From an uncultured Leucobacter sp. (lineage in GTDB: Bacteria > Actinomycetota > Actinomycetes > Actinomycetales > Microbacteriaceae): a stretch of DNA of 20,132 bases. The notes under the pieces were generated by a model that ran no database searches, was not told where the DNA came from, and was given only the letters and a program-made list of their open reading frames with translations. The DNA lies in NCBI GenBank assembly GCA_937967375.1, contig CALCJF010000045.1, forward strand, positions 1 to 20,132. The letters run 5' to 3'. Both the position numbers and the translations under genes were made by a program. Shown here in pieces: positions 13,028 through 20,132 of the stretch; position 1 is the first letter of the stretch, and every line of letters starts with the position of its first letter.

Positions 13028-13765
13028 TTACTGCCCGGCGGGCCGCTCGAGCGAGAGGGAGAACTCCACCGTGCCGGTGGAGTCTACCGATACGAATCCG
13101 AGGTTTGGTGCTGTCATGCCGAAATCGGCGAAGGTGATCGGAATCTGCCCGGCGATTTCGACGCTACCGTTGTCGTTGCCCTCGCCCGCGGCGACGGCGC
13201 GCAGCTGCACGGTCACGCTGACCGGTTTCGTGACCCCGGCGAGGGTGAGGTCTCCGCTGAGCGTCTGCTCTGTGACTTCGCCCGAGACAGGAACCTTCTC
13301 GATCGTGAGCGGTGCGGTCAGTGTGAACGTTGCGGTGGGGTGCTCCGATGCGTGCACGACCTGGCCGCGAAAGTAGTCATCTCGCGAGGAGTTGTCGGTT
13401 GCTATTGAAGCAACGTCGACCGTGAAATTGGCCTGCGTGATCGTTTGCCCCTCGGCGGTGAGCGTGCCGCTGACCTCATCGGTTCGGCCAGTGACCGTTA
13501 CGTCCGTGCCGTTGAGCACCTCGGCGACGCGGTATCCAGCGTAGGAGTCCTTGCCGACAGTCCAATCGCCAGCGAAGGCGGCCGGGTCGAGTGGGGCGCC
13601 GCTCTCTGACTGCAGCGTAGTGTCGCTAGCGCTGAGTTTCGGGGCGGTAGCCGCCGGCTCGACGAAGTAGTCGCGGTAGATCAAGGGTGCGATAAATGCT
13701 GCCGCGCCTCCGACGAGGATCACGCCCGCTGCTGTGATGATCAGCGCTTTGGCGCGCTTGCCCAT
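13028..13765 (-). CDS. Membrane-anchored YceI-family lipocalin-like protein
   Basis: A 245-residue exported protein. A basic start and one membrane helix (about 6-28) anchor it outside the membrane, followed by a linker of about 35 residues. The YceI beta-barrel domain then runs from about 66 to the C-terminus, with 'GDWTVGKDSYAGYRVAEVL' at its start, 'DDYFRGQVVHASEHPTATF' in the middle (the family's '.r.d.hl.s.dffd...yP.atF' motif), and 'LTLAGVTKPVSVTV' and 'ITFADFGM' towards the end. YceI domains bind isoprenoid or other lipid-like molecules; the ligand here is unknown. A GGAGGG ribosome-binding site precedes the ATG, and a 14-nt palindrome lies 20 nt upstream. Confidence 0.9.
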   Translation of the reverse strand: MGKRAKALIITAAGVILVGGAAAFIAPLIYRDYFVEPAATAPKLSASDTTLQSESGAPLDPAAFAGDWTVGKDSYAGYRVAEVLNGTDVTVTGRTDEVSGTLTAEGQTITQANFTVDVASIATDNSSRDDYFRGQVVHASEHPTATFTLTAPLTIEKVPVSGEVTEQTLSGDLTLAGVTKPVSVTVQLRAVAAGEGNDNGSVEIAGQIPITFADFGMTAPNLGFVSVDSTGTVEFSLSLERPAGQ

Positions 13766-13784
13766 GTTGCCCTCCGAACCCGAG

Positions 13785-13798
13785 TGAATCGTGATTCA
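13785..13798. promoter_or_regulatory. Palindromic operator candidate upstream of the YceI gene
   Basis: TGAATCGTGATTCA has 6-bp perfect arms around GT and lies 20-33 nt before the YceI start, where a repressor could block transcription. The binding protein is not identifiable; regulators that bind short AT-containing palindromes, such as MarR or TetR types, are possible. Confidence 0.4.
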
Positions 13799-13866
13799 AG
13801 GATCGCGTGCGCAGCCATGAAGCAACTGTGAGTGCGCGGGGCAAATCCTGGGATTCGTCGCAGGAG

Positions 13867-15162
13867 TTACTGTGCGAGGGTTTCGGCGACGCGGCGTGCT
13901 TCGCGTAGGCCGCTCTCGATTGCTCCGTCGACGAAGCCGCCCCACAGGTTCGCATTGTCTGTCGTGGCGAAGTGCAGTAGGCCCTGCGGTTGCTGCAATT
14001 CAGTGAGGTCGCGGCTCAGCTGGCCTGGGCGGTGCGTCATCCAGGTGTTCTTCGAGAGCGGATCAGCGACCCAATCGTGTGCTGTTGCATTAACGACCTC
14101 GAGCCCCGGGCGAATCGCGTCGACGGCAGCCTGTACCGCTTCCAGATCGTTCACGTCGAGGGCAGCGTGGTCGGGGCCGAAACCGACGAGCACGGAGAAA
14201 TCGTCGTGTACGAACTCGGTCTTGAGTACCGAGAGTGGGTGCTGCGGTGTGGCATAGCCGAAGAAGCGTGGCAGCGATCCTCGCACCTTGACCCATACCT
14301 TCGTGCCCTGTGACGCGACCCTCTCGGCGTTCAATCGCTGCCACACCTCGGGAAGCGGGGGAGTGAACTCGATGCCGTCGATCGCGTTCGCGGGCAGGGT
14401 GCAGATGACCGCGCGTGCCCGAACCTGTTCGCCGGCATTCGTAGTGACGACGGCACCGTCGGCGTCTTGCGAGACCGATGCAACGGTGGTGTTCAGACGA
14501 ATCTGCCCCGGAACACTGGCCGCGATGAGCCTCGTCCACTCGCTCATTCCGTCGACCACACGGTAGGTCGCCGAGGCCTCGTGCATGAGCTCCCAGTGAC
14601 CGCCGGTCGCAGAGACCCAGCGGTAGGCGCTCGAGATGCCGGTCTGGTCGAGCGGGGCGTTGACGTGCCCGACCCAGACCGACTCGTTCGCACTGCGCGC
14701 CTCTTCGCTCATCTCGAGGCTGTCGATGCGCTGCTGGATGGTGACGTGATCGAGATCCCTTATGCCGCCGACGGTCGGCTCAGCGCCGCGCGGCATGACG
14801 TCGCGCACGTCGTCGATGATCTGCTGCTGGCCCGGGCTGATGAGGGCCATGAACTCGTCGAGGCTCGAAACCCTCGGCTCGCCGCCGGCACCGAGCCAGC
14901 GGGCCTCTTCGGCTGCCGGGCTGCGCACGATCTCGCGGCCGTAGCGCGTCATCTCGGCCCAGGTATGCGGCTGCACCCAGTGCACCCAGGTTCCGCCGAG
15001 TTCGAGGTCGTGACCGAGCCGATGGTCGGTCCAGGTGCGCCCGCCGACGCGGTCGCGGGCCTCGAGAGTGAGCACCCGGTACCCCGCGTTTCCGAGCTCT
15101 CGTGAGGCGACGAGCCCCGCGAAACCGGCCCCGATGACGACGACGTCGACTGTTTCTGTCAC
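13867..15162 (-). CDS. FAD-dependent amine oxidase (monoamine/putrescine oxidase type)
   Basis: A 431-residue flavoenzyme of the monoamine oxidase family, which oxidises amines to aldehydes with release of ammonia and hydrogen peroxide. The N-terminus has the FAD-binding dinucleotide fold 'VVVIGAGFAGLVASRELG' followed by 'LEARDRVGGRTWT', with the 'LGGTWVHWVQPHTW' loop next. The expected active-site region 'GTKVWVKVRGSL' is present, and the C-terminus has the second FAD-contact segment 'GLLHFATTDNANLWGGFVDG', where T-D-N replaces the common T-E-T. The GTG start has an AGGAAG site upstream. It is the third gene after the aldehyde dehydrogenase and permease genes on the same strand (96 nt after the permease), so it probably feeds its aldehyde to that dehydrogenase. 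Substrate not determinable: putrescine, tyramine or another amine. Confidence 0.88.
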   Translation of the reverse strand: MTETVDVVVIGAGFAGLVASRELGNAGYRVLTLEARDRVGGRTWTDHRLGHDLELGGTWVHWVQPHTWAEMTRYGREIVRSPAAEEARWLGAGGEPRVSSLDEFMALISPGQQQIIDDVRDVMPRGAEPTVGGIRDLDHVTIQQRIDSLEMSEEARSANESVWVGHVNAPLDQTGISSAYRWVSATGGHWELMHEASATYRVVDGMSEWTRLIAASVPGQIRLNTTVASVSQDADGAVVTTNAGEQVRARAVICTLPANAIDGIEFTPPLPEVWQRLNAERVASQGTKVWVKVRGSLPRFFGYATPQHPLSVLKTEFVHDDFSVLVGFGPDHAALDVNDLEAVQAAVDAIRPGLEVVNATAHDWVADPLSKNTWMTHRPGQLSRDLTELQQPQGLLHFATTDNANLWGGFVDGAIESGLREARRVAETLAQ

Positions 15163-15258
15163 GATAAGTTCTTCCTGCTATGTGTGAGCGTTGAGGGGAG
15201 CGAGGCCGGCCCGCTCGCCGCGTATTGGTGCGGGGCGCGAGCCGACCCGGGAGCTCGG

Positions 15259-16719
15259 CTATTCGATCGGTTTTCCTGCGGACTCGAGATGCTTATCGGA
15301 CTCGGCGATGATCGCCCGCTCGGCGGCAACGTCCATATTGCGGCAGAGCAGCCAGTAGACAAGCATGCCCACCGGAATACCCACGAAGAAGGCGATGTCG
15401 ATGCCGCCCATCGCAGCTGCGATGAAACCTTGGTAGAACTCGAGGTACATGAATGGCAGCATCACCACGAAAGTGACGAGGTATGCCGTGATGCCGCGCC
15501 AATTCCAGTCGCCGTACATGCCACCCCGCTTGAAGATCTCGGTGATCGAGTAGTGGCCCTTGCGCACGAGGAAGAAGTCGACCAGGTTGATCGAGGTCCA
15601 GGGCGCCATGAGATACGCGAGGATCGCGAGGATCGTGTAGAACGTGGTGAAGAGGAAGTCTTCCGGGAGCAGCACGGCGGCGATGGTTCCGGTGACGCCG
15701 ACGATCAGGATGGTGATGACGCGAATCATTCGCGTGGGGCGGATAGACCGGAGGCTGTCGATGGCGGTGATCAGGGTGAGCGAGCCGCCGTAGACGCACA
15801 TCGCCATGAGACCCAGCAGGCCCGCGCCGCCGATGACGATGATGATGACCCCGAAGCCTGGGAACACCAGGTCGGCGGTGTCGCTCAGCGCCTTGGTGAT
15901 CGATGCCTGGTCGGGCATGAGCGCGGCACAGATCGCGCCGAGCACCTCGAATGACCACACTCCGAAGTACAGGCCGAGCGAGGTGTAAGCGATGATGGGC
16001 CCGCGTCTCGTGTTCGCCGGCATGTATCGGGAGTAGTCGGAGACGAAGAACGCCCACGACAGCTGGTAGGCGGCGCTCGCCGAGATCACCACAAGGAACG
16101 ACGCAAGGTCGAAACCCTGGGTGATATCCATCGTGGCGCTTGGAATGTGACCGCCGAAGGCGAGACCAAACACGTAGACGATGAGGGCCGCCACCAGGCC
16201 AAGCGTGACGTATCGCTGCACGATGTGCAGGTAGTGGTAGCCGAAGATCGCGATCGCGATCGCGATGATGCCGAAGATTATTGTCCAAGCCGGAGCTTCG
16301 CCCCAATTCAGCTCTTTCGCCGCGCCACCGAGCATCTGGGTACCGAGCACGACGTAGCCCCAATACACGATGATGGCGATGAGCCAGATGTAGAGTGCGC
16401 CCAGGCGGCCGAACTGCGGACGCGACTGCACCATCTGGGGCAGGCCGAGATGGGGCCCCTGCGTCGCGTGAGCCGACACTGCCGCGGTGCCGATGAGCGT
16501 GCCGAGCGCGAGCCCGATGATGGTCCAGATCAGGTTGAGGCCAAGGTAAATGCCGATGGCGCCGGTGGCGAGGCTCATCAGGTGGGCGCTGCCGCCGAAC
16601 CAGATGGTCGCCTGATCGGTGAGGCGACCCTTTCGCTCGCTGTGCGGAACGTAGTCGATCGACCGAGTTTCGACTCGGGCGAGGATGCCGGTTTCGGTCT
16701 TCTCTGCTTGCTGAGACAT
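15259..16719 (-). CDS. NCS1-family permease (purine-cytosine permease-like)
   Basis: A 486-residue transporter with about 12 membrane helices. Family features are 'RSIDYVPHSERKGRLTDQATIW' at the N-terminus, a Gly/Ala-rich first helix, 'HATQGPHLGLPQMVQSRPQFG' ahead of the third helix, and the 'APWTSINLVDFFLVRKGHYS' segment late in the protein. NCS1 members carry nucleobases, allantoin, hydantoins, thiamine and related compounds with H+ or Na+. Here the neighbours are an aldehyde dehydrogenase (8 nt between genes, strong GGGGG site overlapping its stop) and an amine oxidase, so an amine or amide substrate is more likely than a plain nucleobase (inference). Confidence 0.88.
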   Translation of the reverse strand: MSQQAEKTETGILARVETRSIDYVPHSERKGRLTDQATIWFGGSAHLMSLATGAIGIYLGLNLIWTIIGLALGTLIGTAAVSAHATQGPHLGLPQMVQSRPQFGRLGALYIWLIAIIVYWGYVVLGTQMLGGAAKELNWGEAPAWTIIFGIIAIAIAIFGYHYLHIVQRYVTLGLVAALIVYVFGLAFGGHIPSATMDITQGFDLASFLVVISASAAYQLSWAFFVSDYSRYMPANTRRGPIIAYTSLGLYFGVWSFEVLGAICAALMPDQASITKALSDTADLVFPGFGVIIIVIGGAGLLGLMAMCVYGGSLTLITAIDSLRSIRPTRMIRVITILIVGVTGTIAAVLLPEDFLFTTFYTILAILAYLMAPWTSINLVDFFLVRKGHYSITEIFKRGGMYGDWNWRGITAYLVTFVVMLPFMYLEFYQGFIAAAMGGIDIAFFVGIPVGMLVYWLLCRNMDVAAERAIIAESDKHLESAGKPIE

Positions 16720-16727
16720 AAGACCCC

Positions 16728-18152
16728 CTACGCGACGTTCAGAACGATGGTCTTCTTCTCGGTGAACGAGAGAAGTGCGTCAGTAGAGAGTTCGCGGCCC
16801 ACGCCGCTCGACTTCACGCCGCCGAACGGCGCGAGCTGATCCCAGAAATTGGTCGTCTCGTTTACCAAGACGGTGCCGAATTGCAGCTCGTCGATGAAGC
16901 GCCACGAATCGCGAACGCTTTGAGTGAAGACGGCGGCGTTGAGGCCGTATTCGGTATCGTTCGCGATTGCGATGGCCTCGTCGACGGTCGAGTAGCTCAT
17001 CACCGCGGCGATCGGACCGAAGGTCTCTTCGCGGGCAGCGAGCATCTCTGAGGTGACTCCGGTGATCACGGTCGGTGGGTACACCCGCCCGTCGCGTTCG
17101 TGGAACTGGTACACGGTCGCGCCCTTCGAAGTCGCATCATCGACGTGCGCCTGCATCTTCTCGACTGCGCGGTCGTGGATGAGCGGGCCCATGTCGGTTG
17201 CCTCGTCGAGCGGGTCGCCAATGCGCAGCAGCTTGACTTTGGCGTTCAGCGTTTCGGTGAACTGTGCTTCGATGTCGCGATGCACGAGCACTCGCTGTGC
17301 CGAGGTGCAGACCTGGCCGGCCATGTAGAAGCAGCCGTTTACGGCCGCGTCTGCGGCGCGGTCGATCTCTGCGTCGCTGTGCACGATGAGCGGCCCCATG
17401 CCGCCGAGCTCGAGCAGCAGTCGCTTGAAGCCGGCCCGCTCGGTGATGCTGCGACCGACAGCGGTGCTGCCGGTGAAGAAGATGCCGTTCACGTCGTCGT
17501 GCTCGACAAGGGCCGAGCCGGCGCCTGGGCCACCTGGCACGAAGTTGAAGACACCAGGAGGGAAGCCGGCCTCTTCGAAAATGCTCGCGTAGATCGAGGT
17601 GCTGCCGGGGCACGCGTCAGATGGCTTCCAGATGACCGTGTTGCCGCTGATCAACGCATAGGTGATGCCGATCGCGGGAATGTCTACCGGAAAGTTGAAG
17701 GGCGAGATGACGCCGATCACGCCGAGGGGGTAATGCCGCACCAGGGTGCGCATGTTGTTCGTGCGCGTCTCGGTGTCGGGCAAGGTCTGGCCGCGAAAGC
17801 GCATCATGTCTTCGGTGGCACGGCGAAAGTGCAGTGCGCCGTAGAGCTCCATCTCTTCGCGGGCCTCGTGGATGGTCTTGCCCATCTCTTTCGAGATCTC
17901 TTGCGCGATCGCCTCGTTCTTGGTCAGGCAGATCTCGAACGCGCGGTAGAAGAGGTCTGCCTTATCGAGCAGCGGCATGGCTGCCCATGCAGACTGTGCG
18001 GCGCGCGCCGCCTCGACTGCGGCGTTGATATCGGCGTCTGTGCAGCCGGCACTGGTGCCGAGCTGCGCACCGTCGTAGGCGGCGAAATAGTCGGTTCGTT
18101 CGCCCGAACCCTCGACCCACTTGCCATCAATATATGCCTGAACGTTCAACAT
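16728..18152 (-). CDS. NAD(P)-dependent aldehyde dehydrogenase
   Basis: A 474-residue soluble enzyme of the aldehyde dehydrogenase superfamily, oxidising an aldehyde to its acid. The cofactor region 'GVISPFNFPVDIPA' and 'GNTVIWKPSDACP', the 'FFTGSTAVGR' loop, the general base Glu248 in 'LLLELGG' and the nucleophile Cys282 in 'GQVCTS' are all present; the 34-residue gap between them is the family standard. The C-terminal 'ETFGPIAAV' and 'PFGGVKSSGVGRE' are also intact. The frame is open 33 codons further upstream, but family length and the usual 'NVQAYIDGKWVEG' beginning favour the ATG at 18152. It is first in the row with the permease and amine oxidase and probably handles the amine-derived aldehyde. 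The exact substrate is unknown. Confidence 0.9.
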   Translation of the reverse strand: MLNVQAYIDGKWVEGSGERTDYFAAYDGAQLGTSAGCTDADINAAVEAARAAQSAWAAMPLLDKADLFYRAFEICLTKNEAIAQEISKEMGKTIHEAREEMELYGALHFRRATEDMMRFRGQTLPDTETRTNNMRTLVRHYPLGVIGVISPFNFPVDIPAIGITYALISGNTVIWKPSDACPGSTSIYASIFEEAGFPPGVFNFVPGGPGAGSALVEHDDVNGIFFTGSTAVGRSITERAGFKRLLLELGGMGPLIVHSDAEIDRAADAAVNGCFYMAGQVCTSAQRVLVHRDIEAQFTETLNAKVKLLRIGDPLDEATDMGPLIHDRAVEKMQAHVDDATSKGATVYQFHERDGRVYPPTVITGVTSEMLAAREETFGPIAAVMSYSTVDEAIAIANDTEYGLNAAVFTQSVRDSWRFIDELQFGTVLVNETTNFWDQLAPFGGVKSSGVGRELSTDALLSFTEKKTIVLNVA

Positions 18153-18278
18153 CGAACTTGGTCTCGCTTTCTGAAACGGCACTGTTGCGGTGCGGCCCGC
18201 GGGCCGACTCATCAACGATGGCAGCGCCAAAGGGACCTTGCTATCGTGCAAACGTAAGCAGCAATCTCAATTCTGTGT

Positions 18279-18300
18279 GCATTTGTCCGATCAGAAATGC
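18279..18300. promoter_or_regulatory. Dyad between pucR-family and aldehyde dehydrogenase genes (operator candidate)
   Basis: GCATTT, 10 nt, AAATGC (perfect 6-bp arms) lies in the 161-nt gap, 13 nt after the regulator's stop codon and about 125 nt before the dehydrogenase start. It is a plausible PucR-protein binding site for an amine-catabolic promoter; no clear -35/-10 pair is identifiable in the rest of the gap. Confidence 0.35.
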
Positions 18301-18313
18301 CAAGCAGACGAGG

Positions 18314-19741
18314 TCAGCGAAGACCCCCTCCGCTCTGGTCGTTTCTCGAGAACACCTGCAGCGCGAGCCAGAAATCGGCGACAGCCGAAGAAGAGGCGAG
18401 TTCGCGGTGGGTGAGCTGTTCGATCCTTGCGAGGCGGGCATAGAGCGTTTGACGGTGAATGCCGAGCCGGTCTGCCGTTCGGGCTGGGCCGCGATCCTCT
18501 TCGAGATACACGCGAAGCGTCTGCAGCAGGTTCGTCTGACGCTCGCGGTCGCTCTCGATCAGTGGGGCGAGTAGCGACTCGGCCGCCTGACCCGTCTGCT
18601 CGCTGTCACTCGAGAGAAACGGAGAGATTTCGATGCACTCCTCGAAGCGAACGATTCCGCGTTTGCTGAGAGCCGAGAGTGCGAACCGTGCCTCGCGGAG
18701 CGCGCTCGGCGCGTCTGAAAGTGAGGCGAAGGGCGCGCTTGCGCCGATGCGCTCGCCGTCGGTCAGCGTCGCGATCGTGCGCATCAGCTCTGCATCGTCG
18801 TGGATCAGCAGCGTGAGCATCATTCTGCGACCGATGTGCAGTAGGCGGGCACCCGAGCCGAGCAGCATCTCGGCGGTCTCTTCGATGTCTTCCATGCGTT
18901 CGACGGGAGGCCAGATGAGCACGCGGAACGGGGCTTCGACGCGATGCGGAGCGATGAGCTCTCGAGCCGTCTCCTCGGTGATCGCGTGGTCGAGCAGCCG
19001 GGCGAAGAGGGTAGAGCCCCTGGCTAATTCCTGCCGCTGCGTGGCCGTCGTCGCCGCCAGCAGCGTCGTGACTCCGGCGCTCGCGTACTGCAAGAGCGCG
19101 GGATCCACGCGCTGCTCGGAGGTGCGGGTGAATTCGAGCGCGTACCTGGTCGGGGTGATGAGTGGGATCTGGCTCGTGTGCTCGTCGATGACATGCACGA
19201 GCCCCCGCACTGAGCCGGGATGCGCGTTCGGCACGAGCCTGATCGAACCGCCGAGCAGCGTGCCGAAACGCTCGAGCAGTGGGCCGAGGCTGTGGTCGTG
19301 CAGGTGCTCGGTGAGCGACTCGTAGAGCTGCGCCGCGATGGCGATTCGCTGCTGCTGACTCTGCAGGTTCGCATAAGAAACCGCCTGTGCGAGCACGACG
19401 AACGGCTTGTGCAGCGCGGTCTCGAGCACCGGAAACCCGAGCTCGTGCGCGCGGGCAAGCATTCCCTGCGAGAGCGGTGGTGCCGACATCTTCTCGCCGA
19501 TCGAGACAGCCGCAATGCCCGCGGCGTGCGAACGATCGACGTATTCGACCTGCTGGTCTTCGCCCTCAGGAATGCCGAGACCCGTCGTCATCACCAGCGC
19601 ACCGTCACCGAGCCAGTTCCAGGGGTCGGCGAGCTCGCACACATGGGCCCACGTGATCTCGCGCTGCTCGCCGACACCGGGCGTGAGAGAAATCGTCGCG
19701 AGCTCGGGGTCGCCGAGCAGCTCAGCAACGGTATAGGTCAT
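18314..19741 (-). CDS. PucR-family transcriptional regulator
   Basis: A 475-residue DNA-binding regulator. The N-terminal PucR domain (about 5-125) begins 'YTVAELLGDPELATISL' and includes 'ELADPWNWLGDGALVMTTG' and 'ALHKPFVVLAQAVSYANLQ', which is typical of the family. A middle GGDEF-like or sensor region follows. The C-terminal PucR helix-turn-helix reads 'LLQTLRVYLEEDRGPARTAD' and then 'LGIHRQTLYARLARIEQL' (about 410-450). Such proteins activate catabolic genes when the substrate is present, first known for purines and also for amines and amino acids. It lies directly upstream of the aldehyde dehydrogenase-permease-amine oxidase row on the same strand, and 14 nt after the decarboxylase stop, so it probably controls one or both. 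Confidence 0.93.
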   Translation of the reverse strand: MTYTVAELLGDPELATISLTPGVGEQREITWAHVCELADPWNWLGDGALVMTTGLGIPEGEDQQVEYVDRSHAAGIAAVSIGEKMSAPPLSQGMLARAHELGFPVLETALHKPFVVLAQAVSYANLQSQQQRIAIAAQLYESLTEHLHDHSLGPLLERFGTLLGGSIRLVPNAHPGSVRGLVHVIDEHTSQIPLITPTRYALEFTRTSEQRVDPALLQYASAGVTTLLAATTATQRQELARGSTLFARLLDHAITEETARELIAPHRVEAPFRVLIWPPVERMEDIEETAEMLLGSGARLLHIGRRMMLTLLIHDDAELMRTIATLTDGERIGASAPFASLSDAPSALREARFALSALSKRGIVRFEECIEISPFLSSDSEQTGQAAESLLAPLIESDRERQTNLLQTLRVYLEEDRGPARTADRLGIHRQTLYARLARIEQLTHRELASSSAVADFWLALQVFSRNDQSGGGLR

Positions 19742-19755
19742 CGCCGCTCATACGC

Positions 19756-20132
19756 TTACTTCAGCACCCGGTAGCCGCGGCTCGCGTCGTAGCCGTGAAT
19801 CTCACGGGTGTCGAGCACCGACATGAAATCGATGACGCCCTCGGTGATCACCTGGCCGGGCACGAGCACCGGAAACCCGGGCGGGTACGGGGTGACGAAG
19901 CCGGCGCTGACCACGGTCTCGCCGCTCGCGATGCGCTCGCGCAGTTCTTCGGGGCGCATGTAGTCGATTGATTCGCGGCGCTGACCCCTGAAGTAGGCGG
20001 TTCGCATGTCGCCGTCGGGCAGAGCGGCATCGCTCGCGTACTCCTCAGAGAACGAGCTGAAGTCAGGCAGCGGTGGCATCGGCACCTCGCCGGGGAGCGG
20101 CAGCTCTGGGTCGCGTTGCTCCTGGGCCTCTT
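19756..20132 (-). CDS. Orn/Lys/Arg decarboxylase, C-terminal part (truncated by window edge)
   Basis: About 125 C-terminal residues are visible and the frame stays open through the right edge, so the PLP-binding domain lies outside the window. The diagnostic segment is 'YPPGFPVLVPGQVIT', matching the 'YPPGIPllvPGE' stretch of the Orn/Lys/Arg decarboxylase C-terminal domain, with a family-like end 'IHGYDASRGYRVLK'. Before it, 'RESIDYMRPEELRERIASGE' is also typical. The enzyme would release CO2 from ornithine, lysine or arginine to make putrescine, cadaverine or agmatine in the cytoplasm. Its stop is 14 nt before the pucR-family start, suggesting co-transcription. Substrate cannot be told from this part. 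Confidence 0.85.
   Translation of the reverse strand, partial: EAQEQRDPELPLPGEVPMPPLPDFSSFSEEYASDAALPDGDMRTAYFRGQRRESIDYMRPEELRERIASGETVVSAGFVTPYPPGFPVLVPGQVITEGVIDFMSVLDTREIHGYDASRGYRVLK

Noticed and set aside
15184..16363. Long frames on both strands within the permease gene
   Set aside because: They give Arg/His/Asp-rich peptides without hydrophobic or domain patterns, while the permease frame has about 12 clean membrane helices.
17100..18257. Plus-strand open frame of 385 codons opposite the aldehyde dehydrogenase
   Set aside because: It is the shadow of an enzyme with intact catalytic residues; GC-rich third positions create such antisense frames.
1..20132. CRISPR array, insertion sequence or prophage
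   Set aside because: No regularly spaced repeats, transposase or integrase motifs, or phage structural genes were seen on either strand.

Overview
The window comes from a high-GC Gram-positive genome, most likely an actinobacterium of the Microbacteriaceae type (Leucobacter-like). This placement is inferred from the GC-rich codon use, the MetP/MetS transporter pair, a DtxR-family regulator, an LPxTG surface protein, and several promoters whose TANNNT -10 box lies exactly 6 nt before the start codon (leaderless mRNAs). I ran no database search. There is no phage, IS, integrase or CRISPR signal. The window reads as chromosomal accessory metabolism plus housekeeping.

Left end (1-3280, + strand): a polar amino-acid ABC importer (substrate-binding protein cut by the window edge, permease, ATPase, with overlapping start and stop codons). 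A structured 130-nt gap follows, then a divergent agmatinase/ureohydrolase-family enzyme. This looks like uptake and hydrolysis of a guanidino compound. The enzyme carries Asp where the family has its first metal-binding His.

3280-6822: tRNA-Ser(CGA) with a strong terminator, a small helical protein, TrmL (wobble-base 2'-O-methyltransferase), a 56-residue glycine-zipper membrane protein, the methionine/alanine importer MetP with its tiny partner MetS, and a cold-shock protein with a long, foldable leader. Four genes in this stretch, plus the DtxR-family gene further on, have recognisable leaderless promoters.

6957-11198: a multi-pass membrane protein of unknown function, a convergent MntR-like DtxR-family regulator, and a 607-aa sortase-anchored surface protein with an Ala/Glu/Pro stalk and four cysteine-bounded modules. 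Five GGGGTC repeats precede the surface protein.

11199-12902: two divergent genes with only 24 bp between their starts. One is a RimB-like retropepsin-fold protease (PF05618 type). The other is a RimK glutamate ligase fused to a C-terminal TrkA-C (RCK_C) domain. This is the most interesting locus in the window: a probable add/remove polyglutamylation pair whose ligase carries a possible nucleotide-sensing domain.

13028-20132 (all - strand): a membrane-anchored YceI protein, then, reading in the direction of transcription from the right edge, the C-terminal part of an Orn/Lys/Arg decarboxylase, a PucR-family regulator, an aldehyde dehydrogenase, an NCS1-family permease and a flavin monoamine oxidase. 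Permease, amine oxidase and aldehyde dehydrogenase together suggest import of an amine and its oxidation through an aldehyde to an acid, controlled by the PucR protein. The decarboxylase could supply such an amine inside the cell.
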